Positions 1 to 8,065 of a stretch of 64,000 bases of DNA are shown here, piece after piece. The stretch comes from JBBROS01 sp963792675 (GTDB lineage Bacteria; Pseudomonadota; Alphaproteobacteria; Acetobacterales; Acetobacteraceae). The notes beneath the pieces are model-generated. The model searched no databases, was not told the origin of the DNA, and saw only the letters and a program-made list of their open reading frames with translations. Positions within the stretch are counted from its first letter, which is position 1. Each line of letters opens with the position of its first letter. The position numbers were made by a program, and so were the translations under genes. The stretch is taken from positions 1,736,001-1,800,000 of the forward strand of contig CAWBWT010000002.1 in assembly GCA_963792675.1 (NCBI GenBank), in the 5' to 3' direction.

Positions 1-1328
1 GCGTGCCGGGCCCGACCCTGCCGGCGCCGTTCGACGGCACGGTGGGTTTCTACCTCCTCTGTGTCGGCATCGCCGCCGTTTGCACCTGGATGACGCTGAA
101 CGTCGCCGGCAGCCGGTTCGGGCGCGGCTTGGTGGCGCTGCGCGACGCCGAAGTGGCGGCCGAGGCCAGCGGCATCACCAAGGCGCGGCTGCTGCTGACG
201 GTGTTCCTGGTGAGCGGCGCGCTGGCCGGGGTGGCGGGCGGCCTGTTCGCCTCGCTGCAAAGCTACATCACGCCGGACGCCTTCACCTTCGACCTCTCGG
301 TGCTGTTCTTCATCGCCATCCTGATCGGCGGCCGGGGCAGCGTGCTCGGGCCGCTGCTCGCGACCCTGCTGCTGACCGCGCTGCCGGAGTTCGCGGCGCC
401 GCTGGTCGCCTGGTCCACCTTCCTTTACGCAGCCCTGCTGCTGCTGATCGTGCTGCTGGTGCCGGGCGGGATTGCCGAGATGCTGGATGTGCGGTCGCGC
501 CGGGCGCTCGCCGCCGGGCGCACGGTGGTGCCGCGGCCCGGCCTGGTGCCGGAGCTGCTGGGGCGGACCCGCGGCGGCGTGGTGGAGCTGCGCGGCATCT
601 CGCTGAGCTTCGGCGCCGTCCGGGCGATCGACGGGCTCGATCTCACCGTGCAGCCGGGCGAGGTGCACGGGCTGATCGGCCCCAACGGCAGCGGCAAGAC
701 CACGACGCTGAACGCCATCAGCGGGTTCGTCCGGCCGCAAGCCGGGACGGTGCTGGTCGGCGGCGAGGCCTTGCCGATGGGCGTGCCCGCCATCCGCGCC
801 CGCGCCGGCATCGGCCGCACCTTCCAGACCCCGCGCATCGTCGGCGAGGCAACGGTGCTGGACAACGTCATGGTCGGCGGCGCCATCCTGGGCCATGCGA
901 CGATGGCCGAGGCGCTGCTCGCCCTGCCGCGGCACCGGCGCGACGAGGCCGGGCTGCGGTCGCGGGCGCTGGAGGCGCTGCATGCGGTCGGGCTCGAGGC
1001 GCTGGCCGACGAGCGGGCCGACCGGCTGCAGCACAGCGAGCTGCGCTTCGTCGAGATCGCCCGCGCGCTGATGCCGCGGCCGCGGTTTCTGCTGCTGGAC
1101 GAGCCGGCCGCCGGGCTGTCGCCGGACGAGATCGAGAAATTGGGGCAGTTGATCCAGGGCGTGGCGCGGGCCGGCACCGGCGTGTTGCTGGTCGAGCACC
1201 ATGCCGACCTGATCTTTGCGATCTGCCAGCGGGTGACGGTGCTGAATCTGGGCCAGGTGCTGGCGACCGGCACCCCGGCTGAGGTCCGGGCGCACCGGGA
1301 GGTGGTCGATGCCTACCTCGGACGTTAA
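1..1328 (+). CDS. Branched-chain amino acid-type ABC transporter, LivM-LivG fusion (5' truncated)
   Basis: Inner-membrane permease fused to its ATPase, part of a Liv-family importer. The frame is open from the first bases of the window, so the N-terminal half of the permease lies outside; the GTG at base 3 is unlikely to be the true start. Roughly residues 1-165 are the last LivM membrane segments, including the conserved cytoplasmic loop with AEASGI. Residues from about 190 form the LivG ATPase: Walker A GPNGSGKTT, Walker B FLLLDEP and the H-loop VEHH. The signature motif reads LQHSE instead of LSGGQ. It overlaps the next ATPase gene by 20 bases, so the two are co-translated. Fusions of this type are known. 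The neighbouring dehydratase and lactonase suggest that the cargo may be a sugar acid rather than an amino acid; that is inference. Confidence 0.9.
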   Translation, partial: VPGPTLPAPFDGTVGFYLLCVGIAAVCTWMTLNVAGSRFGRGLVALRDAEVAAEASGITKARLLLTVFLVSGALAGVAGGLFASLQSYITPDAFTFDLSVLFFIAILIGGRGSVLGPLLATLLLTALPEFAAPLVAWSTFLYAALLLLIVLLVPGGIAEMLDVRSRRALAAGRTVVPRPGLVPELLGRTRGGVVELRGISLSFGAVRAIDGLDLTVQPGEVHGLIGPNGSGKTTTLNAISGFVRPQAGTVLVGGEALPMGVPAIRARAGIGRTFQTPRIVGEATVLDNVMVGGAILGHATMAEALLALPRHRRDEAGLRSRALEALHAVGLEALADERADRLQHSELRFVEIARALMPRPRFLLLDEPAAGLSPDEIEKLGQLIQGVARAGTGVLLVEHHADLIFAICQRVTVLNLGQVLATGTPAEVRAHREVVDAYLGR

Positions 1329-2043
1329 CCTACTCGACGTGAGCGGGCTCGACGCCGGCTACGGCAAGATCGGCGTGCTGCACGGCGTTGAGCTGCGCAT
1401 CCGCGCCGGCGAGATCGTCGCCCTGCTCGGCCCCAATGGCGCCGGCAAGACCACGCTTTTGAAAGCGCTGTCGGGGCTGCTGCCGTGGACGGCCGGCGAT
1501 GCGGTGTTCGACGGTGCATCCCTGCGCGGGCAGGACCCGCGCGCCTGTGCCCGGCGCGGCTTGGTGCACGTGGTCGAGGGGCACCGCGTGTTCACCCAGG
1601 TCTCGGTCGAGGACAACCTGTTCCTGGCGGGCTACGATCTCAAGCGGGCGGAACGGGCCTCGCGGGTCGAGGAGGCGCTCAGCCAGTTCCCGGAGATCGC
1701 CGCCAAACGAACCGAGCGCGGCGGCGCCTTGAGCGGCGGGCAGCAGCAGATGCTGGCGGTGGCACAGGGCCTGGTGCGGCGGCCGCGCCTGCTGCTGCTG
1801 GACGAGCCGTCGGCGGGCCTTTCACCGGTGCTGGTCGACCGGGTGCTATCCGTGCTGGACGGCCTGCGCCGGGGTGGCACTGCGGTGCTGCTGGTCGAGC
1901 AACTGGTGGAGAAGGCGCTGGCGGTGGCAGATCGCGCCTATGCGCTGGCGCAGGGGCGGATCGTGCTGGAAGCGCCGGCGTCGGAGCCGGGCTTGGCGGG
2001 GCGGCTCGAGCACGCTTATCTGGGCGCGGGAGCGATGGCCTGA
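1309..2043 (+). CDS. ABC transporter ATP-binding protein, LivF family
   Basis: Second cytoplasmic ATPase of the Liv-type importer, 244 residues, the usual LivF length. Walker A GPNGAGKTT is at residues 41-49, the signature LSGGQ near 141, Walker B LLLLDEPSAG near 162, and the H-loop region LLVEQ follows. The ATG lies inside the end of the LivM-LivG fusion gene (20-base overlap), which fixes the start and implies translational coupling. The following dehydratase gene begins 31 bases after the stop, so it probably shares the transcript. Identity as a LivF-type ATPase is secure; the substrate is not. Confidence 0.92.
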   Translation: MPTSDVNLLDVSGLDAGYGKIGVLHGVELRIRAGEIVALLGPNGAGKTTLLKALSGLLPWTAGDAVFDGASLRGQDPRACARRGLVHVVEGHRVFTQVSVEDNLFLAGYDLKRAERASRVEEALSQFPEIAAKRTERGGALSGGQQQMLAVAQGLVRRPRLLLLDEPSAGLSPVLVDRVLSVLDGLRRGGTAVLLVEQLVEKALAVADRAYALAQGRIVLEAPASEPGLAGRLEHAYLGAGAMA

Positions 2044-2074
2044 GCGCGCACTCCCCACTGATGAGGGAGGCCCC

Positions 2075-3163
2075 ATGAAGGTCACGCGACTTCGCACCAC
2101 GCGGCTGGTGGTGCCGCTGCCGAAACCGATCATGAGCGGGCTGGGTCCGCTGACCACGACCGGCGTGCTGATCGTGCGGCTCGAGACACAGGCGGGCGTG
2201 GTCGGCGAGAACCTGGTGTTCACGCTCAATAACAAGCGGCTCGGCGTGCTCGACGAGATGGTGCAGAGCCTGGCGCCGCTGGTGGAGGGCCGCGACCCGA
2301 CCCATAGCGCCGCCTTCTGGTCCGAGGCGTGGCGCGACATCAACTTCGTCGGCCACAAGGGCGTGCCGGTGATGGGGGTCTCGGCGATCGATGGCGCGCT
2401 GTGGGATTTGCGCGGCAAGATGGCGGGGCTGCCGATCCATCGGCTGATCGGCGCCGCGCGCGACCGGGTGCCGGCCTATGCCAGCGCCGGCATGTGGCTG
2501 TCATCCTCGATCGACGAGCTGCAAGCCGAGGCGCAGAGCTTCCTTGACCAGGGCTTCCGGGCGATGAAGATGCGGCTCGGCAAGCCGACCGCGGCCGAGG
2601 ACGCGGCCCGGGTGCGGGCGGTGCGCGAAGCGGTCGGGCCCGGCATCGCGCTGATGGCCGACGCCAACCAGCAGATGACGGTGAACCAGGCGATCCGGCT
2701 CGGCCGCATGCTGGAGGAGTTCGACCTCACTTGGTTCGAGGAGCCGCTGCCGGCCTATGACCTCGAGGGGGTGGCGCGGGTCGCCGCTGCGCTCGACACG
2801 CCGATCGCCAGCGGCGAGACCGAATACACCCGCTATGGCTTCCGCCAGATGCTCGAGCAAAAATCGGCCGACGTGCTGATGCCGGACCTGCAGCGGGTGG
2901 GCGGGGTCACCGAGTTCGTGCGGGTCGCGCACATGGCCGACGCGTTCGACGTGCCGGTCTCGTCGCATCTGTTCCCAGAGATGTCGATCCAGGTGCTCGC
3001 CGCACTTGGCAACGCGACCTGGCTCGAGCACATGCCGTGGTTCGAGCCGTTGTACGATGGCGGGCTAGTGGTCGAGGACGGGATGGTGCCGGTGCCGCAG
3101 GGGCCGGGTTGGGGGCTTGCGCTTGAACCGCACGCCTTGCAGCGGTTCGCGGCCGAGCGCTGA
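2075..3163 (+). CDS. Mandelate racemase/muconate lactonizing enzyme family protein (enolase superfamily)
   Basis: A 362-residue enolase-superfamily enzyme that abstracts a proton alpha to a carboxylate. Metal ligands are visible as Asp196 (MADANQ), Glu222 (WFEEPL) and Glu248 (SGETEY). The His-Asp dyad is His298 (SSHLFPE) with Asp271 (MPDLQR), and Glu318 (LEHMPW) matches the acid that stabilises the enolate in mandelate racemase; the numbering is within one or two residues of that enzyme. The KxK motif is Lys165-Met-Arg167, a K-x-R variant. The ATG at 2075 follows GAGGGAGG; an upstream in-frame extension would run through livF. With an SMP-30 lactonase next to it and a transporter in front, an acid-sugar dehydratase is the best guess, a racemase the alternative. 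Confidence 0.88.
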   Translation: MKVTRLRTTRLVVPLPKPIMSGLGPLTTTGVLIVRLETQAGVVGENLVFTLNNKRLGVLDEMVQSLAPLVEGRDPTHSAAFWSEAWRDINFVGHKGVPVMGVSAIDGALWDLRGKMAGLPIHRLIGAARDRVPAYASAGMWLSSSIDELQAEAQSFLDQGFRAMKMRLGKPTAAEDAARVRAVREAVGPGIALMADANQQMTVNQAIRLGRMLEEFDLTWFEEPLPAYDLEGVARVAAALDTPIASGETEYTRYGFRQMLEQKSADVLMPDLQRVGGVTEFVRVAHMADAFDVPVSSHLFPEMSIQVLAALGNATWLEHMPWFEPLYDGGLVVEDGMVPVPQGPGWGLALEPHALQRFAAER

Positions 3164-3179
3164 GCGACCACGGGAGACA

Positions 3180-4127
3180 ATGGATGACTTGGCGATGACC
3201 TGGCAGCCCGCGACCTTCTACCCGGACCCGGCGGTGCAGATCCTGCAGCCCTCGTTCGCCAAATACCGGCTGCCGCTGGCGGCGGTGGAGCGGCTTGCGA
3301 CCGGGCTGCGCTGGGCCGAGGGACCGGTCTGGTTCGGCGACGCCCGGCACTTGCTGGTGAGCGACATCCCCAACAACCGCATCGTCAAGTGGGACGAGGA
3401 AACCAGGCAGCTCAGCGACTTCCGCCGGCCCAGCAACTACGCCAACGGCCACACCCGCGACCGCCAGGGCCGGCTCGTATCCTGCGAGCACGGCGGACGC
3501 CGGGTCACCCGCACCGAGCACGATGGCAGCATCACCGTGCTGATGGACCGGTTCGAGGGCAAACGGCTCAACTCGCCGAACGACGTGGTGGTGAAGTCGG
3601 ACGGCACGATCTGGTTCACCGACCCGCCATTCGGCCTGTCGGGCGACTACGAGGGCGACCGCGGCGAGGCGGAACTGCCGCAGAACGTCTACCGCTTCGA
3701 CCCGGCAACCGGGCAAGCGACGGTGCTGGACGGCGAAGTGCCGGGCCCGAACGGCCTGGCGTTCAGCCCGGACGAGAGCGTGCTGTACGTGGTCGCCAGC
3801 CGGGCGTCCCCGCGCGAGATCCTGGCCTTTGACGTGGTGGACGGGAAGCGGCTGGCAAACCGCCGGGTGTTCATCAATGCCGGCCCGGGCACGCCCGACG
3901 GGTTCCGGGTGGACGAGGACGGCAACCTCTGGTGCGGCTGGGGCATGGGCACGCCCGAACTCGACGGTGTCATGGTGTTCAACCCGGCCGGCGAGCCGAT
4001 CGGCCGCATCGCACTTCCGGAGCGCTGCGCCAACCTCTGCTTCGGCGGCCGCCGGCGCAACCGGCTGTTCATGGCGGCGAGCCAGTCGATCTACGCCTTG
4101 TTCGTGAATACGCGCGGAGCCGTGTAG
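3180..4127 (+). CDS. SMP-30/gluconolactonase/LRE family protein
   Basis: Six-bladed beta-propeller lactonase, 315 residues, hydrolysing a sugar lactone to the aldonic acid with one divalent metal. The metal-site signatures are present: Glu in RWAEGPVWF, Asn in LNSPNDVVV, and Asn/Asp in GPNGLAFSPDE. No signal peptide is seen, so it is probably cytoplasmic. The ATG at 3180 follows GGGAG at the normal distance and lies 16 bases after the dehydratase stop, consistent with one operon. A lactonase followed by acid-sugar dehydration is a classic pathway order, supporting a sugar or sugar-acid role for the whole 1-4127 cluster. Exact substrate unknown. Confidence 0.9.
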   Translation: MDDLAMTWQPATFYPDPAVQILQPSFAKYRLPLAAVERLATGLRWAEGPVWFGDARHLLVSDIPNNRIVKWDEETRQLSDFRRPSNYANGHTRDRQGRLVSCEHGGRRVTRTEHDGSITVLMDRFEGKRLNSPNDVVVKSDGTIWFTDPPFGLSGDYEGDRGEAELPQNVYRFDPATGQATVLDGEVPGPNGLAFSPDESVLYVVASRASPREILAFDVVDGKRLANRRVFINAGPGTPDGFRVDEDGNLWCGWGMGTPELDGVMVFNPAGEPIGRIALPERCANLCFGGRRRNRLFMAASQSIYALFVNTRGAV

Positions 4128-4192
4128 GACGCGCGTCCAAACCTCGTTCCCGACCCGGCGTTGTTCGCGCGACGGACAATTCCGAGGGTCGC

Positions 4193-4507
4193 ATGGTGCA
4201 GGAGACGCCGAAGCAGAAAGAGATTGTCGGCCGGGTCATGCATGAGTTCAAGCATGGCGAGCTGGAGTCTGCAGGACGCAAGGTCCGCAATCCCAGGCAG
4301 GCGATTGCCATCGGCCTGAGCGAGGCGGGCGCCTCCAACCGTGAAAGTCCCGCGGAAAACAAGCGCAACATGCGCCGCACGGTCCGCAATGAGCGTCGAT
4401 CCGGCGGGCCGACGCGGGTGGATCTCTACGCCGAGGCGACCAAACGCAACATCAAGGGGCGGGCCAGGATGACCAAGGACGAGCTGCGCAAGGCGCTCGG
4501 GCGGTAG
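4193..4507 (+). CDS. DUF6496 domain-containing small basic protein
   Basis: A 104-residue, strongly basic protein. The first half has the DUF6496 pattern, RVMHEFKHGEL followed by KVRNPRQAIAIGLSEAG. The C-terminal part, RVDLYAEATKRNIKGRARM then TKDELRKAL, resembles the Rho N-terminal/SAP-like helix-extended-loop-helix that binds nucleic acid. The start is ATG 4193, because the family begins with a short Met-x-x-(E/D)T-x-x-QK segment and upstream in-frame sequence overlaps the lactonase gene. Related proteins are widespread in soil proteobacteria and sometimes called plasmid stabilization proteins, without demonstrated function. A 65-base gap separates it from the lactonase gene; it may have its own promoter. 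Confidence 0.85.
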   Translation: MVQETPKQKEIVGRVMHEFKHGELESAGRKVRNPRQAIAIGLSEAGASNRESPAENKRNMRRTVRNERRSGGPTRVDLYAEATKRNIKGRARMTKDELRKALGR

Positions 4508-4540
4508 CGCACCGCCACGCCGCCAGCTTCTGCCGCCGGC

Positions 4541-5428
4541 TCAGGTCCCGAAGTTGAGCCCGGTCAGCTGCTCCGACACGTCCCATAGCCGCCGCCGATC
4601 CCCCGCCACTCGCGCCTGCGGCATGATCCGGGACGGGGTCGGGTGGCCGCGGGTCTCGCCCCAGCAACAGGGACCGTAATAGCCACCGCCTTGCGCGCCG
4701 GGATCGAGCGCCGCGTAGAGCAAGGGCCGGGCGCCGTCGGCCGCCGATTGGCCGAGCGCATTGAACCCGGCTTGCATGATGCGCTCGCGCAGTCCGGGTG
4801 CCTTTGCACCGGGGCCGTTGTGCACGATTTGCGTCGCCGACCAGCCGGGGTGGGCGGCCAGGCCTGCCACGCCCCAGCCGGCGGCAGCGGACCGCTCCTG
4901 CAGCTCGAGCCCGAACATGAGCATCGCCAGCTTGCTTTGCGCATAGGCGGCCCAAGGGTCGTAGCGCCTTGCCCCTTGCAGGTCGTCGAAGCCGATGCGG
5001 CCGCGGCGATGCGCGACGCTGCTGACGTTGACGACCCGGCCGCCCCGCAAATGCGGCAGCAGCCGGGCGGTGAGCGCGAAATGTCCGAGGTAGTTGGTGC
5101 CGAGCTGCTGCTCGAACCCGTCCGGCGTCAGCTCGCGCCGGGGCAGGGCCATCACCCCGGCATTGTTGACCAGCACCGCCACCGGCTCGGTCACCGTCGC
5201 GGCGAACTCGGCGACCGAGGCGAGGCTTGCCATGTCGAGCAAGGCGAACCGCAGCGACCCGGCCGGCACCGCCGCTTGCGCCCGGCGCAGCGCTGCGGCG
5301 CCCCGGCCCGGGTCGCGGCCGGTCATCAGCACCGGCAGGCCGGCCCGGGCCAAGCCGAGCGACGTTTCGTAGCCGAGCCCGCCGGTCGCCCCGGTGACGA
5401 TTGCGAGCCCGGCGGGCGAACTCAGCAA
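4541..5428 (-). CDS. SDR family NAD(P)-dependent oxidoreductase
   Basis: Classical short-chain dehydrogenase, about 295 residues. The nucleotide-binding motif TGATGGLG is at residues 12-19, NNAGVM near 90, catalytic Ser in VNVSSVAHR and the YAQSK active-site motif near 160. The family resemblance is to retinol dehydrogenase/WW-domain oxidoreductase-like SDRs, suggesting a lipophilic alcohol or ketone, but the substrate cannot be named. No ATG or GTG is in a sensible place: the first usable start is TTG at 5428, which overlaps the stop of the EipB gene by 7 bases, so translation is probably coupled to it. Convergent with the DUF6496 gene, with 33 bases between the stops. Confidence 0.87.
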   Translation of the reverse strand: MLSSPAGLAIVTGATGGLGYETSLGLARAGLPVLMTGRDPGRGAAALRRAQAAVPAGSLRFALLDMASLASVAEFAATVTEPVAVLVNNAGVMALPRRELTPDGFEQQLGTNYLGHFALTARLLPHLRGGRVVNVSSVAHRRGRIGFDDLQGARRYDPWAAYAQSKLAMLMFGLELQERSAAAGWGVAGLAAHPGWSATQIVHNGPGAKAPGLRERIMQAGFNALGQSAADGARPLLYAALDPGAQGGGYYGPCCWGETRGHPTPSRIMPQARVAGDRRRLWDVSEQLTGLNFGT

Positions 5429-6255
5429 TGCGGCGGCTGGAGGGCGAATTCTTTCAGCTTGCCGCCCATGACGAAGTCGGAGAAATCCATGTGCAGGTCG
5501 TCGGCGACGCCGTTGGACCAGTACTTCATCGACACCTCGTAATCCGGGCTGCCGTCCGGCTTGCTCTTGGCGCCGGTCTTCGAGCGGTCGAAGAAGGCGA
5601 TGCGGACCCGCCCCGAATCCAGCGGCGCCAAGGCCGGGTAGGGCGCCGGGCCGGCCGGGTGCCAGTTGATGATCGAAATCGAGCTGTCCTGCGCGCCCTT
5701 GTCGCCGGTGCCGTCGAAGATCGGCAGGCTGATGAACTTGCGGCCGGCCTCGGCGGCTTCGAGGATGGCGTCGGTGTGCGCCATCGGGAACACCGTCCCC
5801 TTCGGCAGCGGCATCTCGTTGTCTTCGGGAAGCGTATAATGGATCGAGCCGGCGGCGCCGGGGGCGTCGAGCTTGGCATCGCCCTCGGCCTGCTCCGTGA
5901 CCGCTGTGTCGGTGGTCTGCTTCATGCGGAACCGCATCGACAGCCCGTCCTTGCTTTCCCAAGTGGCATAGTCACTGACGGTCTCGATGTCCTGGCCGTC
6001 GCGGTTGGTGATCACCAGCGACAGGCGTTGCCGGGTCGCCCAGCCGTCGCACGCGTCGGTGATCTCGTAGGCCATGGTGCCATGGGCCGCGGTCACGTCG
6101 CCGCCATGCGAGGATTCGAGGTTGAGGTCGTACAGCGCCCGATGCGCCGCGGGCGGCACGCGGCTGGCGGCATGGCTCGCGTCCGGGCCGGTCAGCGAGA
6201 GCGCCGACGTGGTGAGCAGCGCCAGCATGGTGGAGGTGGGCAGGCGCATGCGCAT
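5422..6255 (-). CDS. eipB: Cell envelope integrity protein EipB (DUF1849)
   Basis: Periplasmic beta-spiral protein of alphaproteobacteria, known from Brucella to support cell-envelope integrity. 277 residues with an N-terminal signal peptide (MRMRLPTST then a hydrophobic stretch ending at SHAAS). Family signatures include YDLNLESSHGG, GTMAYEITDACDGWATRQR and the late segment DLHMDFSDFVMGG. The two cysteines expected to form the family disulfide are both present: one in TDACDGW and the other as the very last residue. ATG 6255 is chosen over ATG 6249 because GGAG lies at a suitable distance. It follows the amino acid permease gene by 105 bases and overlaps the SDR gene. Confidence 0.88.
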   Translation of the reverse strand: MRMRLPTSTMLALLTTSALSLTGPDASHAASRVPPAAHRALYDLNLESSHGGDVTAAHGTMAYEITDACDGWATRQRLSLVITNRDGQDIETVSDYATWESKDGLSMRFRMKQTTDTAVTEQAEGDAKLDAPGAAGSIHYTLPEDNEMPLPKGTVFPMAHTDAILEAAEAGRKFISLPIFDGTGDKGAQDSSISIINWHPAGPAPYPALAPLDSGRVRIAFFDRSKTGAKSKPDGSPDYEVSMKYWSNGVADDLHMDFSDFVMGGKLKEFALQPPHC

Positions 6256-6360
6256 GCTGAGGAGTCTCCGGTTGAATGCTGCATCAGCACATAGGCCCGG
6301 TTCGGCAACTGCGCCAGACGCGGGAGCGCGAGCAGGTTGCGATCCGCCTTGCACGACAGT

Positions 6361-7026
6361 TCACCGCCGTCGTGCGAGGTGCTGCTCGTAGGCCTGCACG
6401 AGGCGGGTCGCCGGGAACAGTAGGACGAAGTAGATCACCGCCACCACCGTGTAGGTTTCGAGCGGCCGGTAGGTGTCGGCGGTGATCAGGGTGCCCTGAT
6501 ACAGCAGATCGGGGACCGCGATCGTGCTCACGAGCGACGTGTTCTTCAGCTGGATAATGGACTGGTTCATGAACGGCGGGATCATCCGCCGCACCGCTTG
6601 CGGCAGGATGACGAAGCGCATCGCCGTCGTCCAGCGCAGCCCCAGCGCCCGGCCCGCATCCCATTGCCCGGCCTCGATCGACAGGATGCCGCCGCGGAAG
6701 ATCTCGGCGTAAAAGGCGCCGGTATAGAACGACAGCACCAGCGTCGCTGCCACGGCCGCCGGGATCTGGATGCCGAGGATCACCGGCAGCGCGTAGTAGA
6801 ACCACACGATCTGCACCAGCAGCGGCGTGCAGCGGAAGATTTCGATGAACCCGACCAGCGGCACGTTGAGCAGGCGCGAGCGCGACAGCCGGGCGAGGCC
6901 GAGAATAAGGCCGATCAGCAAGCCGAGCAGCACGGTGCCGGCGGTGTAGGCCAGCGTGTAGCCGATCCCGACCGCGAACAGATGGGTGTAGCGGAGGAGG
7001 AAGCCGAAGCTCCACTCGTAGCCCAT
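6361..7026 (-). CDS. Amino acid ABC transporter permease (polar amino acid family, HisM/GltJK type)
   Basis: Inner-membrane permease of 221 residues with about five membrane segments. The EAA loop contacting the ATPase is clear: WDAGRALGLRWTTAMRFVILPQA. The family signature FYTGAFYAEIFRGGI lies just before it, and the terminal ARRR gives a positive cytoplasmic tail. It is the third gene after a LivJ-like and an SBP_bac_3-type binding protein on the same strand. Only one permease and no ATPase are present, so the complex must borrow an ATPase or homodimerise with one encoded elsewhere. The 202 bases between it and the binding-protein gene hold a palindrome and a G-rich tract. Confidence 0.88.
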   Translation of the reverse strand: MGYEWSFGFLLRYTHLFAVGIGYTLAYTAGTVLLGLLIGLILGLARLSRSRLLNVPLVGFIEIFRCTPLLVQIVWFYYALPVILGIQIPAAVAATLVLSFYTGAFYAEIFRGGILSIEAGQWDAGRALGLRWTTAMRFVILPQAVRRMIPPFMNQSIIQLKNTSLVSTIAVPDLLYQGTLITADTYRPLETYTVVAVIYFVLLFPATRLVQAYEQHLARRR

Positions 7027-7050
7027 CCTCAGCCCACCCCGACAACGTAC

Positions 7051-7139
7051 GTCATGCCCGGACTTGATCCGGGCATCCCTCGACGCGTGGGCCCGTCGCC
7101 CCGGCGGCGAGGGATCCGCGGATCAAGTCCGCGGATGAC
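7051..7139. repeat. Intergenic palindromic element (29-base inverted arms)
   Basis: An 89-base inverted repeat between the binding-protein and permease genes. Left arm 7051-7079 and right arm 7111-7139 match except for a few positions where GCCCGG/CCGGGC is replaced by CCGCGG/CCGCGG, i.e. paired compensatory changes that keep the stem. The core of both arms is GGACTTGATCC. The loop itself is self-complementary around CCCCGGCGG. Elements of this kind are scattered between genes in many alphaproteobacteria; as RNA on either strand it would fold into a long hairpin that could set the ratio of binding protein to permease. Confidence 0.8.
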
Positions 7140-7145
7140 GTTCCT

Positions 7146-7174
7146 GGGGGCGGGGGCGACGATGGGGGCGGGGG
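7146..7174 (+). other. Four G5 tracts, G-quadruplex-type motif
   Basis: Runs of five G at 7146-7150, 7152-7156, 7164-7168 and 7170-7174 separated by 1, 7 and 1 bases fit the standard pattern for an intramolecular G-quadruplex. It sits on the template strand of the binding-protein/permease operon, inside a degenerate direct repeat (GATGACGTTC followed by G runs, seen at about 7134 and 7177). Whether it folds or matters is unknown. Confidence 0.6.
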
Positions 7175-7228
7175 CGATGACGTTCGTGGGGCCGGCGATG
7201 ACGGGGGAACGACGATGCGGGTGACGCC

Positions 7229-8065
7229 TCAGAACGTGACGTCCGCCGGCACGTCGTCCGGGGTGACGCCGCTCAGCGCCAGGCCGCCGAGCAGCCATTC
7301 GCGGATCTGGCCGACGCCGCGGTTGTAGTCGATCCAGGCGTTGACGACGTCGACGAAGCGGGGGTCGGGCTCGCGCCGCACGCCGAAGCAGCTCGGCAGT
7401 GCCACCAGCGGGCCGGTGAGCTGGTGGTAGGGCCCCATCTGCCGGTTGCGGGCGATGGTGGACAGGCCGAGCATGGCCGCCAGGATGAAGGCGTCGGCGC
7501 GGCCGGACTGGAAGAACAGCGTCGCTTCGTCGCGGGTTTTGAGCGCGGTGATCTGCGCCTTCGGGGCGTAGCGGCGGGCGGCGGTCTCGTGCAGCGAGCC
7601 GAGGTCGCACACGATCGACACCTCCGGCTTGTTCAGGTCGGACCAGGTCTTCGGATCGAAGCCCTTCTTCGCCAGGCAGCCGTAGGGGTGGACGAAGAAC
7701 GGCCGGGTGAAGCCGATCGACAGCGCCCGCTGCGGCGTCGGGCCGAGCGCGAAGGCGAGGTCGATCTTGTTGCTCTGCAGGTCGAGCACCGAGCCGCCAT
7801 AGGTGCTCTCGATGTAGTCGAGCTTGGCGTCGAACACCTTGGCGATGTCGCGCGCGAACTCGATCGCCGCCCCCTTCCACTCGCCGCTGGCAAGGTCCTT
7901 CTGGAAATACGGCAGCTCACCGGGGAGCGCCGCGATGCGCAGCGTCTTGGTGCGGTTAATCCGCTCGAACGTGCTTTCCGCTGGCGTCTGGGCTTGCGCT
8001 TTCCCGATCCAGCCGGCGGCGAGCAGCCCGGTTGCGGCCAGGCCGCGGCGCGGCAGGCCGGTCAT
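7229..8065 (-). CDS. Transporter substrate-binding protein, SBP_bac_3 (polar amino acid type)
   Basis: Periplasmic binding protein of 278 residues with an N-terminal signal sequence (MTGLPRRGLAATGLLAAG ending at AQAQT). The class II fold is shown by RTKTLRIAALPGELPYF, GAAIEFARDIAKV, the LQSNKIDLAFALGPTPQRA segment and RADAFILAAM. The ATG overlaps the stop of the LivJ-like gene in an ATGA arrangement (8062-8065), so the two binding proteins are translationally coupled. The frame runs on upstream without a stop through the broken LivJ gene; that is an effect of the frameshift there and not a real fusion. Likely cargo is an amino acid or a related small polar compound. Confidence 0.88.
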   Translation of the reverse strand: MTGLPRRGLAATGLLAAGWIGKAQAQTPAESTFERINRTKTLRIAALPGELPYFQKDLASGEWKGAAIEFARDIAKVFDAKLDYIESTYGGSVLDLQSNKIDLAFALGPTPQRALSIGFTRPFFVHPYGCLAKKGFDPKTWSDLNKPEVSIVCDLGSLHETAARRYAPKAQITALKTRDEATLFFQSGRADAFILAAMLGLSTIARNRQMGPYHQLTGPLVALPSCFGVRREPDPRFVDVVNAWIDYNRGVGQIREWLLGGLALSGVTPDDVPADVTF

